From assembly GCF_038051925.1 (NCBI RefSeq), contig NZ_CP150634.1:3542300-3606299 (forward strand): a stretch of 64,000 nucleotides of DNA, in the 5' to 3' direction. The notes beneath the pieces were generated by a model that had not been told where the DNA came from, made no database searches, and was given only the letters and a program-made list of their open reading frames with translations. Source of the DNA: Methylotuvimicrobium sp. KM2 (GTDB lineage Bacteria > Pseudomonadota > Gammaproteobacteria > Methylococcales > Methylomonadaceae). Made by a program: the position numbers and the translations under genes. Shown piece by piece: positions 47,452-56,906 of this stretch; within the stretch, counting starts at the first letter, position 1, and each line of letters begins with the position of its first letter.

Positions 47452-47552
47452 GGGTCAGATAAGGAGCTTGAACATGTCAAAACGATATACACTATTAAAC
47501 GTAACGCCATCAATCAGATCAAGCAGACGCTTGGGCGCTCCTTATCTGACCC
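47452..47552. repeat. 101-bp sequence bounded by 16-bp inverted repeats
   Basis: gggtcagataaggagc (47452-47467) is the exact reverse complement of 47537-47552. The interior of 69 bp is non-coding. It looks like a very short MITE or the remains of an IS end pair, directly beside the IS66 insertion. Confidence 0.6.
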
Positions 47553-47569
47553 ATTAGTCCATTTTACGG

Positions 47570-47929
47570 ATGCGAAAAGTGAGAAAATTGAAATTATTTT
47601 TATTAGTTGCTGCAATGGCAGTAGGCATTATCCCTTTGTTTGGTTGCACGCCTCATGGAAGCTATATTAGAACAGACTACATTGACAACGGCACTGTGGA
47701 GCAAAAAAAATGCCTACAAGAGTGCAAGAATACTGAAATGAGTTGCAAGTTATTGGCAGAAACACAATTTGCAAACAACATGAATAGTACACAAAACGAT
47801 TCCTATATATTGAAGAAGATGTTTCGTGATGGAAAAAACTCGGATATTGATTCTTGTGAGTCTGACACTAGAAAATGTTTTGAGGAAATATGCAATGGAA
47901 AAGTTAAACAAACTGAAGTGAAGTACTAA
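47570..47929 (+). CDS. cysteine-rich small lipoprotein
   Basis: 119 residues. A basic start MRKVRKLK precedes a hydrophobic segment and the lipobox PLFGC. The mature part has regularly spaced cysteines (CLQECKNTEMSCK, SCESDTRKCFEEIC), suggesting disulphides in the periplasm. No family recognised. A strong hairpin follows the stop. Confidence 0.65.
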   Translation: MRKVRKLKLFLLVAAMAVGIIPLFGCTPHGSYIRTDYIDNGTVEQKKCLQECKNTEMSCKLLAETQFANNMNSTQNDSYILKKMFRDGKNSDIDSCESDTRKCFEEICNGKVKQTEVKY

Positions 47930-47940
47930 TTTTTTAGCCG

Positions 47941-47979
47941 GAAATGTCGGGCAACTGCTTTATCGTTGCCCGACATTTC
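47941..47979. terminator. perfect 15-bp stem hairpin after the lipoprotein gene
   Basis: GAAATGTCGGGCAAC (47941-47955) pairs with GTTGCCCGACATTTC (47965-47979) around a 9-base loop. There is no T-run on the plus side. It begins 12 bp after the stop and probably ends or protects the mRNA. Confidence 0.6.
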
Positions 47980-48064
47980 AAGCAATATACACACCTAACA
48001 TGCTGTCCGAGCGAAAAATGTTAACGCCGACATAAACCCGCAACTATTTGCCGCAGGATAAAAA

Positions 48065-48148
48065 ATGTTTGAAGACTTAATTAGAGAAATGGAACGGCTG
48101 AATAGGCAATCTGTGTCTATTCCAATTGAATGTGATGAAAAACGATAG
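48065..48148 (+). CDS. very small ORF, MFEDLIREMERLNRQ..., possibly truncated
   Basis: 27 codons starting MFEDLIREMERLNRQSVSIP and ending in CDEKR, preceded by aggat at about 8 bases. The opening resembles the start of small ICE-associated proteins that continue with a zinc ribbon, which would make this a truncated copy. Weak evidence only. Confidence 0.3.
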   Translation: MFEDLIREMERLNRQSVSIPIECDEKR

Positions 48149-48225
48149 CGATCAAATCGATTAAAAAATAGACACCTTTGTCTAGCGATTGATATGATCA
48201 GCAAGAAGGGGACTTGCACACAGAC

Positions 48226-48249
48226 TTTTCCACAGTTTTTGTGGATAAC
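48226..48249. promoter_or_regulatory. paired inverted DnaA-box-like sites
   Basis: TTTTCCACA (48226-48234) and TGTGGATAA (48240-48248) face each other, 5 bases apart. The second is a perfect DnaA box (TTATCCACA reversed); the first differs at one base. The pair lies upstream of the membrane-protein gene at 48343. It could bind DnaA or act in replication of the excised ICE; unproven. Confidence 0.4.
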
Positions 48250-48342
48250 TCTATCGCTCTGGAACTTTGTCAGGGCACATAATACTGATTATGCTGCATA
48301 AATTAATTCCGAAATCTTAAACGATTCGGTGTGGAGGTAACT

Positions 48343-48993
48343 ATGGAAGCATTCTTGTTTGCGGCCGCATTAGTAGCCTCATTTGGCACGCTGGTGATAT
48401 TTTACCGGGCAAATAGACTGTTGGCCGCCCTACCCGCCGACAAGGCCGCCGTTGTGTCTGGAAAAGTCACTTCTCTCATGGTCTCAGCCGGCAAGTGGCT
48501 GACCGTTACCGGCGGTATCGGCACGCTGCCTTTGGTCGCGTTATTGGTCTTTGCGCCCAATGCTTCGACTTCGGGGTTTCAATGGGTTTTTTCCAGCGGG
48601 TTCGCCGGCTGCTTGGCTTTTGTTCTGGCGGCATTGTTACTGGTTACGGCCGGTTTGATCAATGGTATTGGCCATTCGGACAAGGTCAAGCGCCTGGTAG
48701 TCGGCGGCGCTCATTTCGTCCTGAATAAAGGTCTGAGCCTGGCCCGTCAAAAAGCCTTTTGGATTAGCCTGGCCGTCATTACGGTCGTTATTGCTTTTCT
48801 GCCTTGGATCATCGATCTCTTAACCTTTGTGGGTTATGCTTGGTTGCTGTTTATCGCTGGTCGATTGGGTTTATTCTTAAATACTGAAAAAGAAGATTCC
48901 TCTCACTATTTTTCACGGGAATATAACTATGCAACAGGTAAATGGGACAATGGATATGATCCAGGCGGACTTCACGACTGCTGGGATGACTAA
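48343..48993 (+). CDS. multi-span membrane protein next to the transfer genes
   Basis: 216 residues from the ATG at 48343, which has ggaggt 5 bases upstream; the GTG at 48331 lies before that site. At least four hydrophobic segments are visible (AFLFAAALVASFGTLVIF; GIGTLPLVALLVF; FAGCLAFVLAALLLVTAG; ISLAVITVVIAFLPW). The C-terminus is acidic and polar. It is on the plus strand and its stop overlaps the traG stop at 48990, so the two are convergent. Function unknown; an ICE accessory inner-membrane protein is a reasonable guess. Confidence 0.65.
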   Translation: MEAFLFAAALVASFGTLVIFYRANRLLAALPADKAAVVSGKVTSLMVSAGKWLTVTGGIGTLPLVALLVFAPNASTSGFQWVFSSGFAGCLAFVLAALLLVTAGLINGIGHSDKVKRLVVGGAHFVLNKGLSLARQKAFWISLAVITVVIAFLPWIIDLLTFVGYAWLLFIAGRLGLFLNTEKEDSSHYFSREYNYATGKWDNGYDPGGLHDCWDD

Positions 48994-50504
48994 AATTTAC
49001 CTTTTGTACTTGTGCTCTTAGCTGCATTTCCGCCTTTTTTACCAGCATCTTCTGGTGAACCTCTAAGTTCGCCACTGACTTTGTTAATTTCACTCCCAAC
49101 CCTAAACCCCGCCCAAGTCAACACCCCCGACCAAAACAACGGCATCACAACAAACAACCCGCCGATCACGAAATCGATGATCATTTCGACGAGCATGTTG
49201 TTTTGCATGCTCAATTGATACCAGGATGGCTTGATCGCCTCGATCAAGTTATTGTCCAGCCAATTGGCAATCGCCCACAGCACGGTCCAGAACTTGACCG
49301 AAAAAACGATGATCGACATGAAAATGATTTTGCCGGGCTGGTAGGACGAAAACCAAAAGTAAAACGGCATCAAGGCATAAATCAGCATCAGGACAACGGC
49401 CTGGATGATCGGGGCCGCCGCTTTCATTGCGTACAGCGCCGGATAAAACGACATGGCTTCCATGAAGGAGCCCAGGGTAGCCCCCGCCGAGCTGGCGGCA
49501 TTGGCAAAGCTCGCTTCGTTATAGCTGTTCAAATTCCTCAGTCCGTTGAATGCCGTTTCCTCCCGGCTGATCAATGTTTTGATCGCGATGTTTTCAACCT
49601 CGTCTTGAGGCTTACCCGTTGTATTCGCGACATGCTGCTTGAACGTTGTCAACGCTCCGGCATCGATCTGATCGGCCAAAGCCTCGCGCAGCCCGATGCC
49701 ATTGGCGTGGCCGTTTCCGGTCCACCATTGCGCGCAGGTCGGTTTACCGTCGACGGGGATATACACATTCGGATCGTATTCCAGGTCCCGGTTCGGGTCG
49801 TAAGTAAAGCCGGGGACCGTGGCGCTGGCCCGTGCGGTCTGGTAAGTCCCGTTCAGAAAAAATTGCGATCCCAACCAGTTTAAATCTTCTTTCGGCAAGT
49901 TGTTGGGATAAGGTTGGTTATGGTCTAAAAACATCGCCATCGCATGCCGGTAGCAATCCTTGAAAAACATTTGCACCTGGCGGCGCAGCTGCGGATCTTT
50001 GACACGCGCGTTATCGATGCTAAACGACATCAGGCGGATATTTTCGGTACACGGGATTGCCAGGATGGCCGCATCGTTGATGCCGCCGGTCACCGCCAGA
50101 ACGGCGTACCACCAGATTGGAACCAAGGCGTTATTACCGCCGAGCGTCGCCGCCGTAAACGTTGTATCGTAGGTTTTACCGGTATTGCCGCCGGCCACCG
50201 CATTGCCGCCCGGACTGCACGCCTTGGTATAACTCAAGTTGTTGTAACTGACGGTCATGTACGGTTGAACAGCGATCACCAACACCGCGAACATTTTAGT
50301 GGCATCGATTTCGATGCGGCGCAATGACACAGACGACGCATCCTTGGCTTCCTGGCTGGTAATCGGTTCGACGATATTGCGCAAAAACATCCCGATGAAC
50401 GGCAGATACGCCAGACCGGTATCGACGAGAACCTCCCAAAATACGTCGTACATCGTCCAGCCGAATTGCGTGAGATAGATTTCAAGATACGAAGAAACAC
50501 CCAT
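48990..50504 (-). CDS. traG: TraG N-terminal domain conjugation protein
   Basis: 504 residues from the ATG at 50504 (MGVSSYLEIYLTQFGWTMYD). The longer upstream frame overlaps another gene. Membrane segments lie near the N-terminus and between about 350 and 480 (IIQAVVLMLIYALMPFYFWF; FVIGGLFVVMPLFWSGVLTW). This is the inner-membrane TraG-N protein of ICE transfer systems, involved in mating-pair formation or stabilisation. It is the last gene of the transfer cluster on the minus strand. Confidence 0.85.
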   Translation of the reverse strand: MGVSSYLEIYLTQFGWTMYDVFWEVLVDTGLAYLPFIGMFLRNIVEPITSQEAKDASSVSLRRIEIDATKMFAVLVIAVQPYMTVSYNNLSYTKACSPGGNAVAGGNTGKTYDTTFTAATLGGNNALVPIWWYAVLAVTGGINDAAILAIPCTENIRLMSFSIDNARVKDPQLRRQVQMFFKDCYRHAMAMFLDHNQPYPNNLPKEDLNWLGSQFFLNGTYQTARASATVPGFTYDPNRDLEYDPNVYIPVDGKPTCAQWWTGNGHANGIGLREALADQIDAGALTTFKQHVANTTGKPQDEVENIAIKTLISREETAFNGLRNLNSYNEASFANAASSAGATLGSFMEAMSFYPALYAMKAAAPIIQAVVLMLIYALMPFYFWFSSYQPGKIIFMSIIVFSVKFWTVLWAIANWLDNNLIEAIKPSWYQLSMQNNMLVEMIIDFVIGGLFVVMPLFWSGVLTWAGFRVGSEINKVSGELRGSPEDAGKKGGNAAKSTSTKGKF

Positions 50505-50512
50505 GACACTGC

Positions 50513-50929
50513 CTATAACACTGAAAGATTGTCGATAAATTGCCCGAGAACACCTTGCGATAACACCGCTTCCATGACCAACAGCCACAACGCCATGCGC
50601 CACCGGTAATTCAACAGGAACGCCCATTGTTCGCCGCTCAAGCCGGCCCAGGCAGCATAGATTGCCGACCAGCGCGGCCATCCGATGATAATCACCAAAA
50701 ACAAACCAATCCGCCAAATCGCCAAGGGCCATTCGGCGGACTCGACCGCCTGTTTAATCGTTTCGATCGGATAATAATGACTGGCGACGATCAGCCCGGC
50801 GGCAATGGCGAGTGAAAGCATCGCGGTTAGCCATAACGACCCGGTAAAGACTTGCCGGCTACGTTTTCTGGCCCATGCCATTTGATCCTGCTCGGAAGGT
50901 TTCCCGTCTATTGGTTGTTGATGCGTCAT
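50513..50929 (-). CDS. small ICE transfer-cluster membrane protein
   Basis: 138 residues with two to three membrane segments (VFTGSLWLTAMLSLAIAAGL; IGLFLVIIIGWPRW; LWLLVMEAVLSQGVL) and a polar N-terminus. Its start overlaps the stop of the preceding gene (ATGA) and traG follows after 8 bp. The position matches an uncharacterised conserved gene between the TIGR03755 and TraG-like genes in this ICE family. Confidence 0.75.
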   Translation of the reverse strand: MTHQQPIDGKPSEQDQMAWARKRSRQVFTGSLWLTAMLSLAIAAGLIVASHYYPIETIKQAVESAEWPLAIWRIGLFLVIIIGWPRWSAIYAAWAGLSGEQWAFLLNYRWRMALWLLVMEAVLSQGVLGQFIDNLSVL

Positions 50930-52278
50930 GGCTTTATCGCTCCATCCTCTATGAGTGAGTCCTCGGACCCGGCTGCGGGAGGGGTCGATTGAGAGCGATT
51001 GTCGTGCTCCGCTTTCAATCCTAAAATCGCGGACGGCGTTTGCGATGCCAACTCGTTATGAATCCGGCGCTCGTACATGATGTCGTTGATTTCTCTGTCC
51101 AGGCGCGATATGGAGTGCTCGATTTGCGTCGGGGCCGGCGAGTTGGCAACATTCGGTTCGCGGCTGGCGGTGATCAGCATGCGCCGGATAATCAATGCCT
51201 TTTCGACGACTTTGGCCATCGCCACCTCGGACGCCAGCTTGCTGACCGCAATCGATTGCTCGCCCGGCTTAAGCGACCGGATCGCGCTGATCACATCCTG
51301 GTTTATCAGAGCAGCATTGCTCGATACGTCGCCTAGATTCTCGAGGGTGGTTTGCGCATTGCCGGTCACCAGATTAGTCAATTTTTGCATGGCGTCCGTC
51401 ATTTCGCCGGCGATTTTCGGCAGTAACCCGTGTCCCGGCACCGTTTCGACAGGACGCTGGTCATGGGTGTAGATATGCACATCCCCCAACACGTCGACCG
51501 CCCATTCCGACGCTTTATTCGGGGACTCGAATACTTCCACTAGCCTCTGTGACTTGTCGGAAGGTAGAGTCGTGTTATCGGGATTTCGATTCAGGGTGAT
51601 GTTGTAGCCCGCTTTCACTACGTCGTAGGTCGCCTTGATGGCATCCATGTTCTTGCCGCCGGCTTTTTTGCCGCCAATCCAGGGCACGCCGTTGTCGCCA
51701 TTACTGCGCTCGACATTCTCTTTGGCTTGTACCACGTCGACATTGGCACCGCCATAGCCGTTCGAACCCATTTGTACTTTCCAATCGACGATCTTCGACA
51801 AGTCGGTCCATTCGGCATAGGGATTGATGCCCTGCTTGATTTCCTGCTCATATTGCTCGCACGATTTATTCGCTAGCGATAAAATCGCTTCCACGCGGAT
51901 CAAGGCATTCTGAAACAAATCGTACAAACCTGGATCGATGCGTTGCATAATCAGTGCCGGAATCCCGCCGATCGCCGCTTGCACTGCGCCGATCGCGCCG
52001 TTGACGAGATTATTGCCGGTATTTTGCAGATCGTTCATCAAATTGGTCAGTCCCAGCATGGGGTCGAAATTGCCGCAACTGTATCCGAGGCCGTACTCTA
52101 ACGAACCATTGAGCGCATAGGTTTGCACATTGACGTTGGGCGGCACCGATATGGATCTAGCACCGCCGATTTTGTAATAAAAGTCGCTGTTGTCACCGTT
52201 CGACCAGGGGATCGCCAGGCAAGTGTTAACGGCCAGCAACAGCAGCAGACCGGTAATGACAAACATTCGTTGGTTCAT
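50926..52278 (-). CDS. TIGR03755 family (PFL_4711) ICE conjugation protein, TraH-like
   Basis: About 450 residues from the ATG at 52278, with a signal peptide (VITGLLLLLAVNTCLA) and mature start IPWSNGDNSDFYYKIGGARS. It matches the TIGR03755 family; by context it is a periplasmic pilus-assembly protein comparable to TraH of F-type systems. The C-terminal half is helical (ISRLDREINDIMYERRIHNE). It overlaps the next gene by 4 bp. Confidence 0.85.
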   Translation of the reverse strand: MNQRMFVITGLLLLLAVNTCLAIPWSNGDNSDFYYKIGGARSISVPPNVNVQTYALNGSLEYGLGYSCGNFDPMLGLTNLMNDLQNTGNNLVNGAIGAVQAAIGGIPALIMQRIDPGLYDLFQNALIRVEAILSLANKSCEQYEQEIKQGINPYAEWTDLSKIVDWKVQMGSNGYGGANVDVVQAKENVERSNGDNGVPWIGGKKAGGKNMDAIKATYDVVKAGYNITLNRNPDNTTLPSDKSQRLVEVFESPNKASEWAVDVLGDVHIYTHDQRPVETVPGHGLLPKIAGEMTDAMQKLTNLVTGNAQTTLENLGDVSSNAALINQDVISAIRSLKPGEQSIAVSKLASEVAMAKVVEKALIIRRMLITASREPNVANSPAPTQIEHSISRLDREINDIMYERRIHNELASQTPSAILGLKAEHDNRSQSTPPAAGSEDSLIEDGAIKP

Positions 52279-52302
52279 AACGCCCCCCATGTCATCGCGT
52301 GT

Positions 52303-53199
52303 TTAATGAGTAATGACCGGTGTCGGAAAAGGCATGAAATCAATGACGACCAACGCTCCGTCGTCAATTTCGCAACAGGTGTAAGGTCGCCACAAGGCAT
52401 GGACGTAATCGCCCGTCTTCGACACTCGGCCGCCGCCCCAGCCTCGGAGTGCCAGCGTGTCGTTCTCGCCGAACACCAGACATTGCTCCATTTTTGGCGA
52501 GGTGGGTTGCCACCAACCCTCTTCGTTGCTGTTTTCGATCAGACTGCCCGGCGACCAGGTCAGCTTGTTGTCTTCGACGAAAACCGGCTCGCCCAGAATG
52601 CTCCGGTAAACATGCGGCTGACCGTCACGGGTGATGATGTCGCCGACCCGATGCGCAACGACGGCAGCGGCTTTCGGCTGCGCATGCTGAATGGTCCAGC
52701 CGGTTCGCGGATATATATTGCCCCATTTGTTTAACGGCCAACGACCGATTTCCCGTAAGCCCGGCACCCAAGAGGCCGGATTCAAGGCATCCAATCCGCC
52801 CCACCGCCATGACGGACTATCCAGTTGTGCGGAAAAATAAGGGCTGGCCGCCGTGGTGTTGGATGGACAATAGATAAGCCCGGTCAACGGATGACCGACC
52901 GCGAGCGCATCCTGATAAATCAAGTTGTTGTGATTCCGATTAAACGTATCGATGCGTTTGGGATCTTCGACCCGATCCACGCCTTGCGGATTCATCACGG
53001 TGACCATGACATCCGGATTGAAGTGGCCGATCTTGAGCGTCACGTCGATATCGCAACCGAACGGCGTACAGACGATCCAGATACACACACCGACGACCCG
53101 GAGTTGGATGCATTCGTACTGCTTGGCCGACGTTTGCGCGGCGACCAGGTTCGCGCACAGAAAAGCGATAAACAACAGTCTACGCAGCGTAGCTTTCAC
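52303..53199 (-). CDS. TIGR03756 family (PFL_4710) ICE conjugation protein, TraU-like
   Basis: 298 residues: signal peptide LLFIAFLCANLVAAQ, then a cysteine-rich mature part (QYECIQLRVVGVCIWIVCTP). These features and the neighbours identify TIGR03756, the TraU-like periplasmic assembly protein. Its start overlaps the preceding stop by 4 bp, indicating translational coupling. Confidence 0.87.
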   Translation of the reverse strand: MKATLRRLLFIAFLCANLVAAQTSAKQYECIQLRVVGVCIWIVCTPFGCDIDVTLKIGHFNPDVMVTVMNPQGVDRVEDPKRIDTFNRNHNNLIYQDALAVGHPLTGLIYCPSNTTAASPYFSAQLDSPSWRWGGLDALNPASWVPGLREIGRWPLNKWGNIYPRTGWTIQHAQPKAAAVVAHRVGDIITRDGQPHVYRSILGEPVFVEDNKLTWSPGSLIENSNEEGWWQPTSPKMEQCLVFGENDTLALRGWGGGRVSKTGDYVHALWRPYTCCEIDDGALVVIDFMPFPTPVITH

Positions 53200-53663
53200 G
53201 GATTGTTCCTCCGCCAGTCGCGGTAGATCGCCACCGCACGGTTCAAGTCGGTCACGCCGAACACCACGGCCTTACCCCGGTCGAATACGACGGCCGGATA
53301 GCGGCTGACCCCGTATTGCACCCCGGCGATCTGTCCTTGAAATACCTGCGTGAACTGTACCTGGACGGCCTCCATGCCTTGCTCTTTAAAGCGCCGTTCC
53401 AATGCGGCTTTGGCCTGCTCTTGATTGGGTGGCAACCCGGTTGCCAGATAGGCCGTCAAGCGTTCGGCATCGTCAAGATTGTAGGTTTTGATCTCTATGC
53501 CCTGCCCGGCTACAGCGTCGAGGCCGGTTAACTGAAATGCGTCGCTGTGAATGACTTCGACGACAATAGCATGCCCATCAGCCCATACAGGTAAAGGCAT
53601 GACTGCCGTCATGACGCTAGCCGCCAAACCAGTGATGATGATCATGAATTTAATGCTGGTCAT
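53196..53663 (-). CDS. TIGR03757 family (PFL_4709) ICE periplasmic protein
   Basis: 155 residues with a signal peptide ending near VMPLPVWADG. The remainder (GVSRYPAVVFDRGKAVVFGV) has a thioredoxin-like feel but lacks a CxxC pair. It is the DUF1525/TIGR03757 protein found between the TraC-like ATPase and TraU-like genes, comparable in place to TrbC/TraW functions. It overlaps traC by 14 bp. Confidence 0.85.
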   Translation of the reverse strand: MTSIKFMIIITGLAASVMTAVMPLPVWADGHAIVVEVIHSDAFQLTGLDAVAGQGIEIKTYNLDDAERLTAYLATGLPPNQEQAKAALERRFKEQGMEAVQVQFTQVFQGQIAGVQYGVSRYPAVVFDRGKAVVFGVTDLNRAVAIYRDWRRNNP

Positions 53664-56463
53664 CGATTTCCCCCCGGCGCCTAAAACTGATCTCTTTGGC
53701 CACCTGTTCGACTGCCTCGATCTCGCTGCAACCGAACTGCTTCATGATTCGCGCACGGTTCGCCTTCTCGTCTTTCTCGGTCATCGCCAACGCTAGTGCC
53801 AACGGCGGCGGGACGATGCGGAACAACATCGCTTGTTCGTCGGTCAAGACCACGCCTTCGGTGAACTGCTTCGGTGATTTTCTGGCGGCCAACAGCATGT
53901 TTTTCTCTTCGTTGCGTAAGTCACGAAACCGGGCGATGTGCTCGACCTCCTCTTTCGGCATGACCAGGCAAAACCACCACTCCAGCATATTGAGCATCTT
54001 TTTACTGGCATCGGGGAAATCTTCCAGGTTTTGCGTCGCGATCCAAAACCAGGCGCCCAATTTCCGCCACATCTTGACGATCTTGATGACATACGGAGCC
54101 AACAGCGGATTGGTGGTTATGATATGCCCTTCGTCGGTGATCACGATCGTGGGCCTGGCATCGTTCTGGTGCCGTTCCACTAGGTCATGGATATGGTTCA
54201 TCAAACCGATGTAGGCGACGGTCAATTGATCTTCATAGCCTTCCCTGGCCAGGATACCCATGTCGACCAGGGTAAAATCCACATCCGGCCAGCGCACGCC
54301 GGGGCGATTGAAAAAATGCCCGGCCAGCCCCGAACAGAATAGTTCCATGCCGTCGGCCATGTCCTGCACCCGTTCCCGGCGGCGGTCGGCCAAACCCTCC
54401 AGATTGCGCAGCGCCTGCACGACATCCTCGGTCAATACCTGGTCGCGCCCGGCTTCCTTGACGTTCTTCGCGGCCTCGTGAATCGCCCGGCGAATCAACA
54501 ACCGATCCGCGCGGGTCATGCGATTGTCCTCGCGCACGTCGCCGCCGGTGATCATGATCCGGGCGGCGATCTCCATTTCGCCGAGTAAATCCCGGTTGTC
54601 GTCCTCGATGTCCTCGTTATCGAAGTCGTTGTAAGGATCGTCATCGAGGTCGTTCTCCTCTTGCAGCTCGAAATCCAGATCCAGGCGTTTCTGGTCCAAT
54701 AATTTCAAGGCTTCGCTGAACGGCGGCAAGCTGACATCGGCGCCCGGCAGCATCGACACGCGATTGGTCGTGACGCCCTGGCTTTCTAAATACTGACCCA
54801 GCAATCCGAACGAATTGCCGGCCTCGATGATGAAGATGCGGGGGCGGTACACCGCCATCATTTGCAGGATCATGTACACCAACGTGGCCGATTTACCGGC
54901 GCCGGTCGGCCCGATGATCAGGGCGTGGGCATTCTTCTTGCGGTCCTGCGGATTCAACGGGTCCAACATCAAGGGTTCGGCGCCGCGATTGAAGAACAAT
55001 AAACCGGGATGACCGGAACCGGTGGAGCGTCCGTAAACCGGCATGAGATTGGCGCAGTGTTTGGAAAACACCAAGCGGGAGCGCCGCGCTTCACGCTTGT
55101 CGTGGTCGTACTGATAGCCCATCGGCAGGTTGCGCAGATAACTGTCCAGAGGAATCAAATCGTCACGCTCCATGATGGGTTGCAATCCGTTCGACAACAG
55201 CAAGGAATTGACCTTGTTGATTTTGCGGTGTAAATCGGGTTCGTCCTCGCCGCGCACATAAACCGCCAACTGGACCGGAAACAGTTTGTTGCCTTTGGCG
55301 ATTTCCATCACCGCTTTCTCGGCGTCTTGCGCCGCCAGTTTCGCTTCCGGATAATCGCCTACCGCGCCGTGCTGGACCTGGCCAAGATGGTTGCGCACGA
55401 GATCCTGCGCCGCGACGACGAGGGTCATCGCCAGGACGGTGTCTTCCGGCATCCGGTCGAACATCGCGTAAATGTGATCGCCGCTACTGCGTTCGGCTCC
55501 AAACAAGCCGATATCCGGAATCTTGCGAAGCCCCTGCACCGTGACGGTTTTGTGCGGCATTCCGTCGAACCACCAGATTCCGCGCTCCGCATCCGAATGC
55601 GGCATGCCCAGCATCAGGGTTTCGGCGTACGCGTAACCGTACGGCATCTCTTCATCGCCGGGGTACGGCGCGACGTTGCGAAGCACGGCTTCGCTATCGC
55701 CCTCCTCGACCGCCGGTTTCGGATTGAACCAGCGGAACATCCATTCATACAATTCCTTGCCGCCCAGCCGGGTCAGGCGAATGCCGGCCGTCATCATCGC
55801 CGTGGTCAACTTGGCGGCCGCATCGTTCAATTCGTCCTCGGGCGGCAGATGGTAATAGTCGCGCGTCCCGGCATTCTTGGCCGGTTTGCGTCGGCGGTAG
55901 AGCGTCGCCCGGATGCGCCGGCGCTGGCCACGCCACGGCCCGCCGGTGACCAGTTTGTCGTCAAATGCGCCGCCGGTTTGGGAAATGGTCTGCAAATGAT
56001 CGTGCAATATCCTCAAGTAGTTTTCGCTCAACGCGCTTTGTTGCGCGCGCGGATCGAGATAACGCTCGACCTCATCGACGACGCCGAGCAGACTGGGTTC
56101 ATCCTGCACGAACACTTGAAAAACCCACGGCGAGTCCAATTCCTCGGCGATCGAAGTCAATACGGTTTGCAGTTTGTCGCGCAGTTCGGCAATGTATTGC
56201 GCCGTTCGGCCTTCGGTGCCGATGCCGCCGATCTCGAACAACGCGGCGACGCTGTAGCCGTCATCGAGCAAAAAACAACGCGTCTGCGGACAATAGTCCA
56301 GCCACGGCAACAAATTGGTAAACGAAGCCGGCCGTTCATAGAGCTGCCGTATCCGCCTTTCGGTCGGCGCTCTGTCGGTGGCCCTGCGCCGAAACCGGGC
56401 GGCATCGTCCTGCGGTTTGGTTTTAGCGGACGATTGAGTTGTAAAGGAAAAAAGCGCCATCAA
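53650..56463 (-). CDS. traC: conjugative transfer ATPase, VirB4/TraC family (PFL_4706)
   Basis: A 937-residue ATPase. The Walker A motif is ALIIGPTGAGKSATLV (GPTGAGKS 518-525); the Walker B is TIVITDEGHIITTN. The N-terminal half is the TraC/VirB4 domain. An acidic insertion (about 610-635: NDLDDDPYNDFDNEDIEDD) lies after the Walker A region. It powers pilus assembly and substrate transfer at the inner membrane. Start overlaps the lipoprotein stop by 4 bp. Confidence 0.94.
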   Translation of the reverse strand: MMALFSFTTQSSAKTKPQDDAARFRRRATDRAPTERRIRQLYERPASFTNLLPWLDYCPQTRCFLLDDGYSVAALFEIGGIGTEGRTAQYIAELRDKLQTVLTSIAEELDSPWVFQVFVQDEPSLLGVVDEVERYLDPRAQQSALSENYLRILHDHLQTISQTGGAFDDKLVTGGPWRGQRRRIRATLYRRRKPAKNAGTRDYYHLPPEDELNDAAAKLTTAMMTAGIRLTRLGGKELYEWMFRWFNPKPAVEEGDSEAVLRNVAPYPGDEEMPYGYAYAETLMLGMPHSDAERGIWWFDGMPHKTVTVQGLRKIPDIGLFGAERSSGDHIYAMFDRMPEDTVLAMTLVVAAQDLVRNHLGQVQHGAVGDYPEAKLAAQDAEKAVMEIAKGNKLFPVQLAVYVRGEDEPDLHRKINKVNSLLLSNGLQPIMERDDLIPLDSYLRNLPMGYQYDHDKREARRSRLVFSKHCANLMPVYGRSTGSGHPGLLFFNRGAEPLMLDPLNPQDRKKNAHALIIGPTGAGKSATLVYMILQMMAVYRPRIFIIEAGNSFGLLGQYLESQGVTTNRVSMLPGADVSLPPFSEALKLLDQKRLDLDFELQEENDLDDDPYNDFDNEDIEDDNRDLLGEMEIAARIMITGGDVREDNRMTRADRLLIRRAIHEAAKNVKEAGRDQVLTEDVVQALRNLEGLADRRRERVQDMADGMELFCSGLAGHFFNRPGVRWPDVDFTLVDMGILAREGYEDQLTVAYIGLMNHIHDLVERHQNDARPTIVITDEGHIITTNPLLAPYVIKIVKMWRKLGAWFWIATQNLEDFPDASKKMLNMLEWWFCLVMPKEEVEHIARFRDLRNEEKNMLLAARKSPKQFTEGVVLTDEQAMLFRIVPPPLALALAMTEKDEKANRARIMKQFGCSEIEAVEQVAKEISFRRRGEIDDQH

Positions 56464-56906
56464 TAGCCCTCCTCGCGCTCGCCCGGCAGTGCGTATTCGG
56501 GTTTCTCGTAAAATGGGAACGCCGTCGAATAACCGGGAACAGGATAACGCTCGGCACTGCTCAAATGCGGAAACACATACATAATCAAGGTCTTGTTCAT
56601 CAGCCGTGGAAAGATTTGCCGAATCTCTGAATCGGCATCGCGCGTATAAGCGGACAGCTCCAAAGTCGGTTCCGGTTCACGCCGCGCTTCCCGTTGAACC
56701 AAAGCGCCGCGCGTCGCGTCGAGTGTACCCTGATCGTGTTCGGTACCGGAAAAGTGTCTGTGGTAAACCTCTTTCATGGTCGGCCCTTCCTGGGGCAAAA
56801 TCGATTCTTTGTCGCCGGTTGCGCAGCCCGTCGTGATCAAGATCAGGCTCAGGGCGCACACCGCGTTAATCCAGTAATTCGTCGTCAGTCGTTTGATTGG
56901 AGGCAT
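56460..56906 (-). CDS. TIGR03751 family conjugal transfer lipoprotein
   Basis: 148 residues from the ATG at 56906 (MPPIKRLTTNYWINAVCA). The lipobox is LITTGC, followed by ATGDKESI. The conserved region EGPTMKEVYHRHF identifies TIGR03751. By position and lipobox it is a VirB7-like outer-membrane core component. It starts inside the end of the upstream gene (41-bp overlap). Confidence 0.87.
   Translation of the reverse strand: MPPIKRLTTNYWINAVCALSLILITTGCATGDKESILPQEGPTMKEVYHRHFSGTEHDQGTLDATRGALVQREARREPEPTLELSAYTRDADSEIRQIFPRLMNKTLIMYVFPHLSSAERYPVPGYSTAFPFYEKPEYALPGEREEGY

Noticed and set aside
47995..48219. 74-residue minus-strand ORF
   Set aside because: Unusual composition and no family; the plus strand of the same stretch has a better small ORF and DnaA-like sites.
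55327..56466. 379-residue plus-strand ORF across traC
   Set aside because: Antisense shadow in GC-rich DNA; traC is clear on the minus strand.
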